64,000 nt of DNA, taken from Anderseniella sp. (GTDB lineage Bacteria > Pseudomonadota > Alphaproteobacteria > Rhizobiales > Aestuariivirgaceae). The position numbers were made by a program, and so were the translations under genes. The notes beneath the pieces are model-generated. The model saw nothing but the letters and a program-made list of their open reading frames with translations, was not told the DNA's origin and made no database searches. The stretch spans positions 1-64,000 of the forward strand of contig JANQOK010000008.1 in NCBI GenBank assembly GCA_028289645.1, read 5' to 3'. Below are positions 17,535 to 26,659 of this stretch, piece after piece (positions within the stretch are counted from its first letter, which is position 1; every line of letters starts with the position of its first letter).

Positions 17535-19244
17535 TCAGAACAGAAAATACCGTTGTGCCATGGGCAGCACCTCGGCAGGTTCGCAGGTCAGCAGTACACC
17601 ATCGGCATGAACCTCATAGGTTTCCGGGTCGACAGAAATGGTCGGCATTAGATCATTGAGGACCATGTCCTTCTTGCCGATCAGGCGGGTGTTCTTGACC
17701 GGCAGGACCTTGCTGGCCAGGCCATACTTTCCGCCAACCCCGGCTGCCATGGCGGCCTCGGAAACAAACGTCACCCGGCTTTGCGGCATTGCTTTGCCGA
17801 AGGCACCGAACATCGGCCGATAGTGCACCGGCTGCGGGGTCGGGATCGACGCGTTGGGATCGCCCATGGGCGCAGCCGCGATGGTTCCCATCTTGAGGAT
17901 CATGTCGGGCTTGACGCCGAAGAATGCCGGTGTCCACAACACCAAATCGGCCAGTTTTCCGACTTCAACGGAACCGATGTGGTCGGACATTCCGTGCGCG
18001 ACCGCCGGATTGATGGTGTATTTTGCAATGTATCGGCGCACCCGCAGATTGTCGTTTTCGCCTGTCTCGCCCGGCAGCCGGCCGCGCTGGCGCTTCATCT
18101 TGTCGGCGGTCTGCCAGGTTCTGATCAGGACCTCGCCGACACGCCCCATGGCCTGGCTGTCCGACGCGATGATCGAAAAGGCGCCCATATCGTGCAGGAT
18201 GTCTTCGGCGGCAATGGTTTCCTTGCGGATGCGGCTTTCAGCGAATGCAATGTCCTCTGAAATCGATGCATCCAGGTGATGACAGACCATGAGCATGTCG
18301 AGATGTTCATCAACGGTGTTGACGGTATAGGGCCGCGTCGGATTGGTGGACGATGGGATGACATTGGGCTCGCCGCACACCTTGATGATGTCCGGCGCAT
18401 GCCCGCCGCCGGCACCTTCGGTATGGAAGGCGTGGATGGTGCGGCCTTTGATAGCAGCGACGGTGTTCTCGACAAAGCCGGACTCGTTCAGCGTATCGGT
18501 GTGGATCATCACCTGGACATCCAGGTCATCAGCCACCGACAGGCAGCAGTCGATAGCCGCCGGCGTGGTGCCCCAGTCCTCATGCAGCTTGAGCGCGCAG
18601 GCACCCGCCTCGACCATTTCAACCAGGCCTTCAGGCAATGAGGCATTGCCCTTGCCGGAAAGCCCGAGATTGACCGGAAAGGCTTCCGCCGCCTCCATCA
18701 TGCGCTGAATATGCCAGGCGCCGGGCGTACAGGTGGTGGCATTGGTGCCGGTCGCAGGACCGGTGCCGCCGCCGAGCATGGTGGTAACACCCGAATACAG
18801 GGCCTCTTCGATCTGTTGCGGGCAGATGAAATGGATGTGCGCGTCAAAGCCGCCTGCCGTGAGTATCCTGCCCTCTCCGGCAATGGCTTCGGTGGACGGA
18901 CCGATGATGATATCGACTCCGGGTTGCGTATCCGGGTTGCCGGCCTTGCCGATGGCGGCGATCAGGCCATCGCGAATGCCGACATCGGCCTTGTAGATTC
19001 CAGTGTGATCGACAATCAGGGCATTGGTTATGACTGTATCAACGGCGCCTTCGGCACGGGTGACCTGTGACTGGCCCATGCCATCGCGGATGACCTTGCC
19101 GCCACCGAACTTCACTTCTTCACCATAGGTCGTGAGGTCTTTTTCAACTTCGATGAACAACTCAGTGTCGGCCAGCCGGACCTTGTCTCCGGTGGTCGGA
19201 CCATACATTGCCGCATAGGTGGAACGCGGAAGGGGTGCCGGCAT
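17535..19244 (-). CDS. ureC: Urease alpha subunit
   Basis: 569 residues, the standard UreC length. Visible active-site elements are [14 protein letters not shown] (metal His pair), [12 protein letters not shown] with the carbamylated Lys, [26 protein letters not shown] and MVCHHLD with the flap/catalytic His. It hydrolyses urea to ammonia and carbamate at a dinickel centre. The ATG overlaps the ureB stop by one base, so ureB and ureC are separate as in typical proteobacteria. Nothing is missing. Confidence 0.98.
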   Translation of the reverse strand: MPAPLPRSTYAAMYGPTTGDKVRLADTELFIEVEKDLTTYGEEVKFGGGKVIRDGMGQSQVTRAEGAVDTVITNALIVDHTGIYKADVGIRDGLIAAIGKAGNPDTQPGVDIIIGPSTEAIAGEGRILTAGGFDAHIHFICPQQIEEALYSGVTTMLGGGTGPATGTNATTCTPGAWHIQRMMEAAEAFPVNLGLSGKGNASLPEGLVEMVEAGACALKLHEDWGTTPAAIDCCLSVADDLDVQVMIHTDTLNESGFVENTVAAIKGRTIHAFHTEGAGGGHAPDIIKVCGEPNVIPSSTNPTRPYTVNTVDEHLDMLMVCHHLDASISEDIAFAESRIRKETIAAEDILHDMGAFSIIASDSQAMGRVGEVLIRTWQTADKMKRQRGRLPGETGENDNLRVRRYIAKYTINPAVAHGMSDHIGSVEVGKLADLVLWTPAFFGVKPDMILKMGTIAAAPMGDPNASIPTPQPVHYRPMFGAFGKAMPQSRVTFVSEAAMAAGVGGKYGLASKVLPVKNTRLIGKKDMVLNDLMPTISVDPETYEVHADGVLLTCEPAEVLPMAQRYFLF

Positions 19245-19552
19245 CAGTCGAGGTCCCCCATGATTTTCTGGTTGAAGCCGTAGATCCGGCGGGTGCCGAC
19301 CATGGGTACCAGTTGGACTTCGCGGCGCTGGCCCGGCTCAAACCTGACGGCCGTTCCTGCCGCAATGTCCAGCCGCATGCCGCGCGCCTTGTCGCGGTCA
19401 AACTCAAGCGCCGGATTGGTTTCATAAAAATGATAATGCGAGCCGACCTGAACCGGCCGGTCACCGGCATTGGCAACCAGCAGTGTCGTCACTGCACTGT
19501 CCTTGTTCAGAACGATATCACCATCCTGAATGATGTATTCACCGGGGATCAT
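19244..19552 (-). CDS. ureB: Urease beta subunit
   Basis: 102 residues, typical of a stand-alone Ure[16 protein letters not shown] at the start, [24 protein letters not shown] in the middle and [14 protein letters not shown] at the end. It packs with UreA and UreC into the (ABC)3 urease. AGAGG lies about 13 bases before the ATG. It lies 17 bases after ureA. Confidence 0.97.
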   Translation of the reverse strand: MIPGEYIIQDGDIVLNKDSAVTTLLVANAGDRPVQVGSHYHFYETNPALEFDRDKARGMRLDIAAGTAVRFEPGQRREVQLVPMVGTRRIYGFNQKIMGDLD

Positions 19553-19569
19553 GGTTCAAATCGCCTCTT

Positions 19570-19872
19570 TCATCTGATCGGTTCGTGCACGGTCACAAGC
19601 TTGGTGCCGTCGGGAAAAGTCGCCTCGACCTGCACGTCATGGATCATCTCTGCGACGCCCTCCATGACCTGGTCGCGGGTAATGACCGCAGCGCCGTCCG
19701 CCATCAACTGCGCGACGCTCGTGCCGTCGCGGGCACCCTCGACGACAAAGTCCGATATCAGCGCCACGGCTTCCGGATAGTTCAGCTTGACGCCGCGCTC
19801 CAGGCGGCGGCGGGCAACCATGGCGGCCATGGAAACCAGCAATTTGTCCTTCTCACGCGGTGTCAGGTTCAC
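19570..19872 (-). CDS. ureA: Urease gamma subunit
   Basis: 100 residues beginning [22 protein letters not shown], the canonical UreA N-terminus, with [21 protein letters not shown] and [15 protein letters not shown] at the end. The GTG at 19872 is chosen because it has AGGGAGG directly upstream and gives the standard 100-residue length; the open frame continues to 19938 but would enter the end of ureD. It lies 19 bases after ureD. Confidence 0.97.
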   Translation of the reverse strand: MNLTPREKDKLLVSMAAMVARRRLERGVKLNYPEAVALISDFVVEGARDGTSVAQLMADGAAVITRDQVMEGVAEMIHDVQVEATFPDGTKLVTVHEPIR

Positions 19873-19891
19873 AGCGCCCTCCCTTCTGCAA

Positions 19892-20776
19892 TCAACATGT
19901 CCACACCCGCGGCAATTCGGTTCCGCACAGGCCGGCAAGCATCGGCATTATAGTTCTACGAAGTTCATGGCCACTTGGCGCCAACACCCGCGTCAGACAA
20001 ACACCGCCCAGATCACTGCTGCCGCCGAACGCACCATGCTCGTCAATCACCTGTCGAGCCACTTCACAATGACGCCCGGTATCGTGGCCTGCCGTTATCA
20101 CGCTGGCAAACGCCCGCGCACCACCCGCAATGGCTGCCTCATCAAGCAGTGCGGAAACGTCTCCGGTCAGATTTACGCGGTCAATAAAGGCGATCGCGCC
20201 GTCGCGCTCGATGATCCACTCATCGCGCAGGCTGGCGGTGTGTACATATTCTCCCATGGCCGGGCGCCCGATAATCACAGCTTCGCATGCAACGAAAGTG
20301 GAACTCTCCGACAGTTTCACATGCGTCCTGCGGCTGAGCCTGGCACCTTCGAACAAGATGGTTTCCTGGGGCAGCCAGCAACCGGTTGCATTCTCACCGA
20401 CCATCAACTGCGACGTGATGGTGGCATCCTCGCCGGTAGACTTGTAAATGCGTTCGCACGCCTGCGTGGTAATCGCTGCACAGGTTTCCGGCTGCCAGGC
20501 CGCATTTATGGTCAGTGCATCTCCACCGGTCAAACCGCCTGAGGTGTTGATCATCACCGCCTCATGCGCCTTTGAGCTCTGCTTTGGCAAGCGCGCTTTG
20601 AGACAACCCTGCTGATACAGGTTACCAAGCACCGTGCGGTCGCCGGGCGACGGCTTGAACGAAATACGCAGCGACCCCCGCGAGCGCTGCAGGAGCTGAC
20701 TGTTCAGCGTCTTGCCGCCGGCGGCCACCAGCCTGAGGCCGGCTTTACGTCTCTTTTCTGCACTGTTGGCCGGCAA
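19892..20776 (-). CDS. ureD: Urease accessory protein UreD
   Basis: About 294 residues. Typical UreD segments are [54 protein letters not shown] and GALIGRP-like [11 protein letters not shown]. UreD is the scaffold on which UreF and UreG assemble on apo-urease. The start is a TTG at 20776 with GAGGGAGAC about 8 bases upstream. The gene sits 11 bases after urtE, joining the transporter and urease parts of the run. Confidence 0.93.
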   Translation of the reverse strand: MPANSAEKRRKAGLRLVAAGGKTLNSQLLQRSRGSLRISFKPSPGDRTVLGNLYQQGCLKARLPKQSSKAHEAVMINTSGGLTGGDALTINAAWQPETCAAITTQACERIYKSTGEDATITSQLMVGENATGCWLPQETILFEGARLSRRTHVKLSESSTFVACEAVIIGRPAMGEYVHTASLRDEWIIERDGAIAFIDRVNLTGDVSALLDEAAIAGGARAFASVITAGHDTGRHCEVARQVIDEHGAFGGSSDLGGVCLTRVLAPSGHELRRTIMPMLAGLCGTELPRVWTC

Positions 20777-20787
20777 GAAAGTCTCCC

Positions 20788-21483
20788 TCAGATCGTCATA
20801 TGCTTCAGAATAGCCTTCTCGTCAGCGCTGCTCATTTCACCTGACATAATCATCTCACCGCGCTCCATCACCGCATAGGTATCCGCCAATGCCCGGGCAA
20901 ACTCGAAATACTGCTCAACCAGCAGGATGCTCATGCCGCCGCGTTCACGCAACAAAGATATGACCCGTTCTATATCCTTGATAATTGACGGCTGTATGCC
21001 CTCGGTCGGCTCATCAAGAATGAGCAGTTTCGGCCGCATTACAAGGGCCCGTGCAATGGCCAATTGCTGCTGCTGCCCGCCGGACAGGTCACCGCCGCGG
21101 CGAGACAGCATGTCCTTGAGCACCGGAAACAGGTCGAATATCTCATCTGATATGCGGCGCTCGTTTCGCGGCAGCACAAACAGACCGGTCTGCAGGTTTT
21201 CGCGCACACTGAGCAGCGGAAAAATTTCCCGCCCCTGCGGAACATAGGCCACACCGGCGCGAGCCCTGTCCTCACAAGATGCCCGAGTGACTGAAACCCC
21301 GTTCCATGAAATCTCGCCCGCGGTTATGGGCAACTGGCCAACGATTGCACCCAGCAAAGTCGTCTTGCCGACACCATTGCGCCCCATCACGCAAGTTACC
21401 TTGTCTGCCGGCACATCCAGGCTTACGCCGCGCAGTGCCTGCGCCGCTCCGTAGTGAAGGTCCAGATCGGTGACACTGAGCAT
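20788..21483 (-). CDS. urtE: Urea ABC transporter ATP-binding subunit UrtE
   Basis: About 231 residues of a LivF-type ATPase: Walker A GRNGVGKTTLL, AYVPQGREIFPLLSV, LSGGQQQQLAIARALV, Walker B LLILDEPTEGIQPSI, the IxP pattern of the branched-chain/urea group. The ATG at 21483 fits the normal N-terminus (LSVTDLDLHYGAAQALRGVSL); the longer frame overlaps urtD. With UrtD it powers high-affinity urea import. The linked urease operon supports the urea assignment over amino acids. Confidence 0.94.
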   Translation of the reverse strand: MLSVTDLDLHYGAAQALRGVSLDVPADKVTCVMGRNGVGKTTLLGAIVGQLPITAGEISWNGVSVTRASCEDRARAGVAYVPQGREIFPLLSVRENLQTGLFVLPRNERRISDEIFDLFPVLKDMLSRRGGDLSGGQQQQLAIARALVMRPKLLILDEPTEGIQPSIIKDIERVISLLRERGGMSILLVEQYFEFARALADTYAVMERGEMIMSGEMSSADEKAILKHMTI

Positions 21484-21490
21484 ATGATGG

Positions 21491-22243
21491 CTACCTTCCC
21501 AGATAACTTTCAATGACCTGGTCATTGGCGCTGACTGCATCAAGGGACCCTTCCGCCAGGACCGACCCCTCGGCCAACACGGTCACCTTGACATCCAGGT
21601 CACGCACGAAAGCCATGTCATGCTCGACGACAATAACCGAGTGGTCTTTGGCAATGTCGCGCAGCAGTCGCGCCGTTTCAGCCGTTTCGGAATCCGTCAT
21701 GCCGGCGACCGGTTCGTCGATCAGTAACACGGTCGGATCTTGCGCCAGCAGCATGCCGATTTCGAGCCACTGCTTCTGGCCGTGCGACAGTTCGCGGGCC
21801 ATTTTTCCCCGAACCTCCGACAGGCGAATGGTTTCAAGCACCTGCGCCAGGCGATCACAGTCGACCGGTGACGCGAACCAGGCGAGAGCTTCCGTTACGC
21901 GCCTTGCGCCTGCCAGCGCCAGTTCAAGATTCTGCGAGACCGTCTGGTTCTCAAAGACGGTCGGTTTCTGGAACTTCCTGCCAATGCCGAGCTGGGCAAT
22001 ATCGGCTTCATCGAGCCGGATCAGATCGATCTCGCCGTTGAAGAATATCTCACCGCCGTCAGGCCGGGTCTTGCCGGTGATGACATCCATCATGGTGGTC
22101 TTGCCTGCCCCGTTTGGACCGATGATGGCGCGCATCTCGCCCGGGTCGATTATCAGCGACAGATTGTTGAGGGCCTTGAACCCGTCAAAGCTGACCGAAA
22201 CGCCGTCCAGGTAGAGCACAGGGGTAATCGGAGTATCGGTCAT
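21491..22243 (-). CDS. urtD: Urea ABC transporter ATP-binding subunit UrtD
   Basis: 250 residues, a LivG-type ATPase with Walker A GPNGAGKTTMMD, VITGKTRPDGGEIFFNG, IGRKFQKPTVFENQTVSQNLELAL and signature LSHGQKQWLEIGMLL. The HGQKQWLEIGM form of the signature distinguishes UrtD from LivG. Walker B is VLLIDEPVAGMTDSE. The start overlaps the urtC stop as ATGA. It forms the ATPase heterodimer with UrtE. Confidence 0.95.
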   Translation of the reverse strand: MTDTPITPVLYLDGVSVSFDGFKALNNLSLIIDPGEMRAIIGPNGAGKTTMMDVITGKTRPDGGEIFFNGEIDLIRLDEADIAQLGIGRKFQKPTVFENQTVSQNLELALAGARRVTEALAWFASPVDCDRLAQVLETIRLSEVRGKMARELSHGQKQWLEIGMLLAQDPTVLLIDEPVAGMTDSETAETARLLRDIAKDHSVIVVEHDMAFVRDLDVKVTVLAEGSVLAEGSLDAVSANDQVIESYLGR

Positions 22244-23397
22244 TTCGTCGCCCCGCGATGTTCCGATAGCAGACCCGGCGCGGCTGCCGGTTTGGAAAAC
22301 CTGCTTGTCAGCGACTGCCGGATTTGCGCCGCCAACCCCATGATACCCCTAGGCAGGAACAAGGTCACGGCAATGAACAGGCCGCCCAGCGCGAACAGCC
22401 AGTATTCGGGCAACGCGCCGGTGAACCAGGTCTTGGCGTAGTTGATCAGGATGGCGCCCAGCACCGCGCCGATCAGCGTACCGCGTCCGCCAACCGCAAC
22501 AGCAATGACGATCTCGATTGAATTGGCCGGAGAGAACTCACTTGGATTGATGATGCCGACCTGCGGGACATAGAGCGCACCTGCGACACCCGCCAGACAG
22601 GCGGACACCACAAAGACAAACAGCTTGTAGTGCTCCACCTTGTAGCCGAGAAACCGGGTGCGGCTTTCCGCATCGCGAATGGCTTCAAGCACCTGACCGG
22701 CGCGCGACGTGGTAATGAGCCGGCAAACAATGTAGCCAAGCCCCAGAGCGACAGCAGACGCGGCAAACAAGCCGGCACGTGTGCCGTCTGCCTGCAAGGA
22801 GAACCCCAGGATGTCCTTGAAGTCAGTCAGCCCGTTATTGCCCCCAAACCCCATATCGTTGCGGAAAAACGCCAGCAGCAGGGCATAGGTCATGGCCTGG
22901 GTGATAATCGACAGGTAAACCCCGGTCACCCTTGAGCGGAAGGCGAACCAGCCGAAGACAAATGCCAACAGCCCCGGGACGGCAAGCACCATGATGCAGG
23001 CAAAGATGAAGCTGTCGAACCCGTACCAGTACCAGGGCAGCTCCTGCCAGTTGAGGAAAACCATGAAGTCAGGCAGTTCCGGATTTGCATATACCCCGCG
23101 GCTGCCGATCTGACGCATCAGGTACATGCCCATGGCATAACCACCAAGAGCAAAGAAAGCGCCGTGACCCAGCGAGAGAATACCGCAATACCCCCAGATC
23201 AGGTCGACCGAAAGCGCCAGCAGCGCAAAACACAGATACTTGCCCAACAGGGCCACCGCATAACCTGAAATGTGCACCGGGTGGTCGGGCGGCAAGGCCA
23301 GATGCATGACCGGAACTGCCACGGCAATCACTGCAAGCAGCGTCAAAAACCAACCGGTCTGCCGGCCGAGCGCCCGCATCAGCATGGCCGTGATCAT
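22240..23397 (-). CDS. urtC: Urea ABC transporter permease UrtC
   Basis: About 385 residues of a LivM-type permease. WGYCGILSLGHGAFFALGGYAMGMYLM is the conserved family block, and ATPase coupling runs through VLEAIRDAESRTRFLGYKVEHYKLFVFVVSA. About ten membrane segments. The ATG at 23397 overlaps the urtB stop as ATGA; the frame's upstream extension is a shadow of urtB. Substrate inferred from the urt gene order and urease linkage. Confidence 0.95.
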   Translation of the reverse strand: MITAMLMRALGRQTGWFLTLLAVIAVAVPVMHLALPPDHPVHISGYAVALLGKYLCFALLALSVDLIWGYCGILSLGHGAFFALGGYAMGMYLMRQIGSRGVYANPELPDFMVFLNWQELPWYWYGFDSFIFACIMVLAVPGLLAFVFGWFAFRSRVTGVYLSIITQAMTYALLLAFFRNDMGFGGNNGLTDFKDILGFSLQADGTRAGLFAASAVALGLGYIVCRLITTSRAGQVLEAIRDAESRTRFLGYKVEHYKLFVFVVSACLAGVAGALYVPQVGIINPSEFSPANSIEIVIAVAVGGRGTLIGAVLGAILINYAKTWFTGALPEYWLFALGGLFIAVTLFLPRGIMGLAAQIRQSLTSRFSKPAAAPGLLSEHRGATK

Positions 23398-25010
23398 GTC
23401 TCCGCTCCCCGGCCCTTGAGTGCAAACAGGCCACGCGGACGTTTCTGGATAAACAGAATGATGAACACCAGTATCAGAACCTTTGCCAGAACCGCGCCGG
23501 CAAAGGGTTCCATGAACTTGTTGGCGATGCCGAGCGTCAGCGCACCGACCAGAGTACCCCACAGGTTTCCGACACCGCCGAACACAACAACCATGAAACT
23601 GTCGATAATGTAGCTCTGCCCCAGATTGGGGCTGACATTATCGATCTGGCTGATGGCAACACCTGCCAGACCGGCTATGCCGGAACCGAGCCCGAATGTC
23701 AGTGCATCGATCCATTTGGTGCGAATACCCATGGAGCCGGCCATGCGACGGTTCTGCACAACGGCGCGCATCTGCAGACCAAAACCAGTGAACCGCATCG
23801 CCAGAAACAGCAGCGCGAAGATCGTCAGGGCAAATGCGATGATGTAGAGTCGGTTCCAGGTCAGCGTAAGCTGCCCGAATTCCAGCGAACCCGACATCCA
23901 GGACGGATTGCCCACTTCCCGATTGTTGGGTCCGAAAATGGTCCTGACGGCCTGCTGCAGGATCAACGACACACCCCAGGTCGCCAGCAGCGTCTCAAGC
24001 GGGCGGCCATACAGAAACCGTATGATGCCGCGTTCCATCGCGATGCCGACCAGACCGGTAAGCGCGAACGCCAGCGGCAGGGCAATCAGAAGTGACCAGT
24101 CAAACAGCCCGGGCATGGTCTGCCGGATCACTTCCTGCACCATGAAGGTGACATAAGCGCCCAGCATGACCATTTCGCCGTGCGCCATGTTGATGACACC
24201 CATGACACCGAATGTAATCGCGAGACCAATTGCCGCCAGCAGCAGAACGGAACCGAGGCTCAAGCCGTAAACGACGTTCTGCGCGTTGCGCCAGACAGCG
24301 AGTGTGCTGTTGATGGCTGCGATTGCGGTTTTGGCACTGTCCGCCACGGCGCCCGCCTCTCCTGCCGCAAGCGGCGCCAGCAAGCTGATTGCCTGCTGAT
24401 TGCCCATCGCCTGCACCAGCTTGATTGCAGCAAGCTTGTCTGCGTCGGGCGCGGACGATGCCAGCACCGAGGCGGCGCGCGCGCGCTGCATGGCCAACCT
24501 CACTTCGGCATCGGTTTCTTCCGCAATGGCAGCGGTCAGGTTTTCGAACGCCGCCGCATCCGGAGATGCAATCATGGTGCGGGCCGCCGCAAGACGGCGG
24601 CCTCTGTCCTTAGACCGCAAGGTCAACCCGCCGAGCGCATCTCGAATGGCGCCGCGCATTCGATTGTTGATCCGGACCTTTTTCAACGATCCACGATCAA
24701 TGGCACCGAGGTTTTCGCCAGTTATGGCATCAACATAGGTGCCGGGGCTGGCAGCGTCAGGAATAACCACCTTGCCGTCGGGTGCAGCGACAAAGGCCTT
24801 GCTGCTGGACAGTGCATTGAGGATGTCGGCTGCTCGCTCATGACCGGTTGCGGCAATTGCCCCAACTGCCTTGAGACGCTTGGAAAAACTCTTTTCCTTC
24901 AGGCCGGATACAGCCGTATCGAGCCCTGCCGCCTGAACTGAACCGGTTGCCAGGAAACTGGCAACGATCAAGCTGGCAGCCAGAACGGCTATGGTGCGTA
25001 ACAGCATCAT
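23394..25010 (-). CDS. urtB: Urea ABC transporter permease UrtB
   Basis: 538 residues. It has a signal-like start (TIAVLAASLIVASFLATGSVQA) and a long periplasmic or helical-repeat N-terminal domain (~30-250, SFSKRLKAVGAIAATGHERAADILNAL) that is characteristic of UrtB and absent from LivH. A LivH-type permease follows (LGLAITFGVMGVINMAHGEMVMLGAYVTFMVQE). The length and this extra domain identify it as urea-type. It follows urtA after 105 bases containing a hairpin. Confidence 0.95.
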   Translation of the reverse strand: MMLLRTIAVLAASLIVASFLATGSVQAAGLDTAVSGLKEKSFSKRLKAVGAIAATGHERAADILNALSSSKAFVAAPDGKVVIPDAASPGTYVDAITGENLGAIDRGSLKKVRINNRMRGAIRDALGGLTLRSKDRGRRLAAARTMIASPDAAAFENLTAAIAEETDAEVRLAMQRARAASVLASSAPDADKLAAIKLVQAMGNQQAISLLAPLAAGEAGAVADSAKTAIAAINSTLAVWRNAQNVVYGLSLGSVLLLAAIGLAITFGVMGVINMAHGEMVMLGAYVTFMVQEVIRQTMPGLFDWSLLIALPLAFALTGLVGIAMERGIIRFLYGRPLETLLATWGVSLILQQAVRTIFGPNNREVGNPSWMSGSLEFGQLTLTWNRLYIIAFALTIFALLFLAMRFTGFGLQMRAVVQNRRMAGSMGIRTKWIDALTFGLGSGIAGLAGVAISQIDNVSPNLGQSYIIDSFMVVVFGGVGNLWGTLVGALTLGIANKFMEPFAGAVLAKVLILVFIILFIQKRPRGLFALKGRGAET

Positions 25011-25058
25011 TTATGGGATATCGGCCCTCGCCGCGATTGGGAGCTTTCAGAGAAAAGA

Positions 25059-25094
25059 GGGGGACAGCCACGGTGATGTAACGAGACCGCCCCC
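25059..25094 (-). terminator. Possible attenuator hairpin between urtA and urtB
   Basis: On the minus strand GGGGG (25094-25090) can pair with CCCCC (25063-25059), with an inner CGGT/ACCG pairing and a bulge, followed by a pyrimidine-rich CUCUUUUCU. It sits in the only sizeable gap of the urt run. It would lower expression of the membrane genes relative to the binding protein. The fold is imperfect, so confidence is limited. Confidence 0.4.
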
Positions 25095-25115
25095 ATAAGT
25101 TGGGAGGATATCCTG

Positions 25116-26420
25116 TTAGCTGCCTTGGCCGCCGCATTTGCCAATCTTGACGTTGTAGTTGCCGCATGACATGGGCGCCCGCCAATCCGAAATCAGGTCC
25201 TTGGAGCCATCCAGGTAGTCGGACCAGGCGTCACCGACGACGAGACCCGACGTCTCCCAGACAGTTTCAAACTGGCCATCGGCCTGGATTTCTCCAATCA
25301 GGACCGGTTTGGTGATGTGATGGTTGGGCATCATGGCAGAGTACCCGCCTGACAGGTTGGGTACTGTCACTCCAATGATTGCCTGACCGACCGCGTCGGG
25401 ATCGGTGGTCCCGGCTTTCTTCACTGCCTCGACCCACATATTGAAACCTATGAAGTGAGCTTCCATGGGGTCGTTGGTGACGCGTTTCTCGTCCTTGATG
25501 AAAGCCTTCCAGGTTTTCACGAAGCTTGCGTTCACCGGTGCTTCGACACTTTGGAAATAATTCCATGCGGCCAGGTGACCGACCAGCGGGCCGGTATCGA
25601 GGCCTGCCAGTTCCTCTTCACCAACCGAGAAGGCAACAACTGGAATATCTTCGGCCTTGACCCCCTGGTTGCCGAGTTCCTTGTAGAACGGAACATTGGC
25701 GTCGCCGTTGATTGTCGACACCACGGCGGTTTTCTTGCCGGCGGCGCCGAATTTCTTGATGTCCGAGACGATGGTCTGCCAATCGGAGTGCCCGAACGGC
25801 GTGTAGTTGATCATGATGTCTTCGGCAGCCACTCCCTTGGATTTCAGGTAAGCTTCCAGAATCTTGTTGGTGGTGCGCGGATAGACATAGTCGGTACCGG
25901 CCAGAACCCAGCGCTTTACCGAGCCGCCGTCTTCGCTCATCAGATAGTCAACGGCGGGGATCGCCTGCTGGTTGGGTGCTGCACCGGTATAGAAGACGTT
26001 CTTCGAGCTCTCTTCACCTTCATACTGGACCGGGTAAAACAGCAGGCCGTTGAGTTCCTCAAACACCGGCAACACCGATTTGCGCGAAACGGATGTCCAC
26101 GCACCGAACACGGCTGAGACCTTTTCCTTTTCCAGAAGCTCCCTGGCCTTCTCGGCGAACAGCGGCCAGTCGGATGCCGGGTCAACGACAACGGCTTCGA
26201 GTTTCTTGCCAAGCAGGCCGCCCTTTTTGTTCTGTTCCTCGATCAGCATCAGCATGACGTCTTTCAGGGTGGTTTCTGAAATCGCCATGGTGCCTGACAG
26301 GGAATGCAGCACTCCGACCTTGATTGTTTCTTCTGCCGACACCACGGCTGATGTGGACATCAGCGCTGCGCCTATGAGAGCGGCCTTGTAGCCTGACCGG
26401 ATTATCCCTGACTTGAACAT
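25116..26420 (-). CDS. urtA: Urea ABC transporter substrate-binding protein UrtA
   Basis: 434 residues with a Sec signal peptide (GYKAALIGAALMSTSAVVSAEE). The periplasmic-binding type I fold shows IKVGVLHSLSGTMAISETTLKD, VVDPASDWPLFAEKARELLEKEKVSAVFGAWTSVSRK and GLLFYPVQYEGEESSKNVFYTGA. The motif FYPVQYEGEE and the WTSVSRKSVLPVFE segment are characteristic of UrtA/FmdD against leucine-binding proteins. FmdD (short-chain amides) is the main alternative, but the urease operon downstream makes urea most likely. GGGAGA precedes the ATG. Confidence 0.93.
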   Translation of the reverse strand: MFKSGIIRSGYKAALIGAALMSTSAVVSAEETIKVGVLHSLSGTMAISETTLKDVMLMLIEEQNKKGGLLGKKLEAVVVDPASDWPLFAEKARELLEKEKVSAVFGAWTSVSRKSVLPVFEELNGLLFYPVQYEGEESSKNVFYTGAAPNQQAIPAVDYLMSEDGGSVKRWVLAGTDYVYPRTTNKILEAYLKSKGVAAEDIMINYTPFGHSDWQTIVSDIKKFGAAGKKTAVVSTINGDANVPFYKELGNQGVKAEDIPVVAFSVGEEELAGLDTGPLVGHLAAWNYFQSVEAPVNASFVKTWKAFIKDEKRVTNDPMEAHFIGFNMWVEAVKKAGTTDPDAVGQAIIGVTVPNLSGGYSAMMPNHHITKPVLIGEIQADGQFETVWETSGLVVGDAWSDYLDGSKDLISDWRAPMSCGNYNVKIGKCGGQGS

Positions 26421-26455
26421 GTTGCGTCTCCCGCGTTTGTATTTTGCGACGCAAC
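26421..26455 (-). promoter_or_regulatory. Leader hairpin directly before urtA
   Basis: GTTGCGTC (26421-26428) and GACGCAAC (26448-26455) are perfect complements. In the transcript the eight bases directly before the AUG would pair with an upstream segment, leaving the ribosome-binding GGGAGA partly in the loop. A second 7-bp palindrome (CATGCAC/GTGCATG, 26455-26474) adjoins it. This could modulate urtA translation; no riboswitch class is recognised. Confidence 0.4.
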
Positions 26456-26461
26456 ATGCAC

Positions 26462-26477
26462 TTCAAGGTGCATGCCA
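26462..26477 (-). promoter_or_regulatory. Sigma-54-like promoter candidate for the urt-ure operon
   Basis: On the minus strand the sequence reads TGGCATGCACCTTGAA. Set against the sigma-54 consensus TGGCACG-N4-TTGCW it matches 6 of 7 bases in the -24 box and 4 of 5 in the -12 box at exact spacing. The deviation at the -12 C is a real weakness. Its place about 45 bases before urtA, in a nitrogen-scavenging operon, fits NtrC control. The site overlaps a short palindrome. Confidence 0.4.
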
Positions 26478-26659
26478 AACTTCAGTTATGAATCGTCCTT
26501 TGATGAGTTTTTCTTAAGATTATGATTTCAATAACTAAAAAATTGCTCGCCAGATGAACCCTCGATTCAAAGCAAAGAAATCATCTCTTGAAGCTGCATG
26601 AAATTTACTGCACTGCACAAATTTTGCGCACAGAAACCAGATGCAATTTGATTGAGCAG

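Noticed and set aside
24180-24941. 253-aa open frame opposite urtB
   Set aside because: Antisense shadow of a firmly identified gene with unnatural composition.
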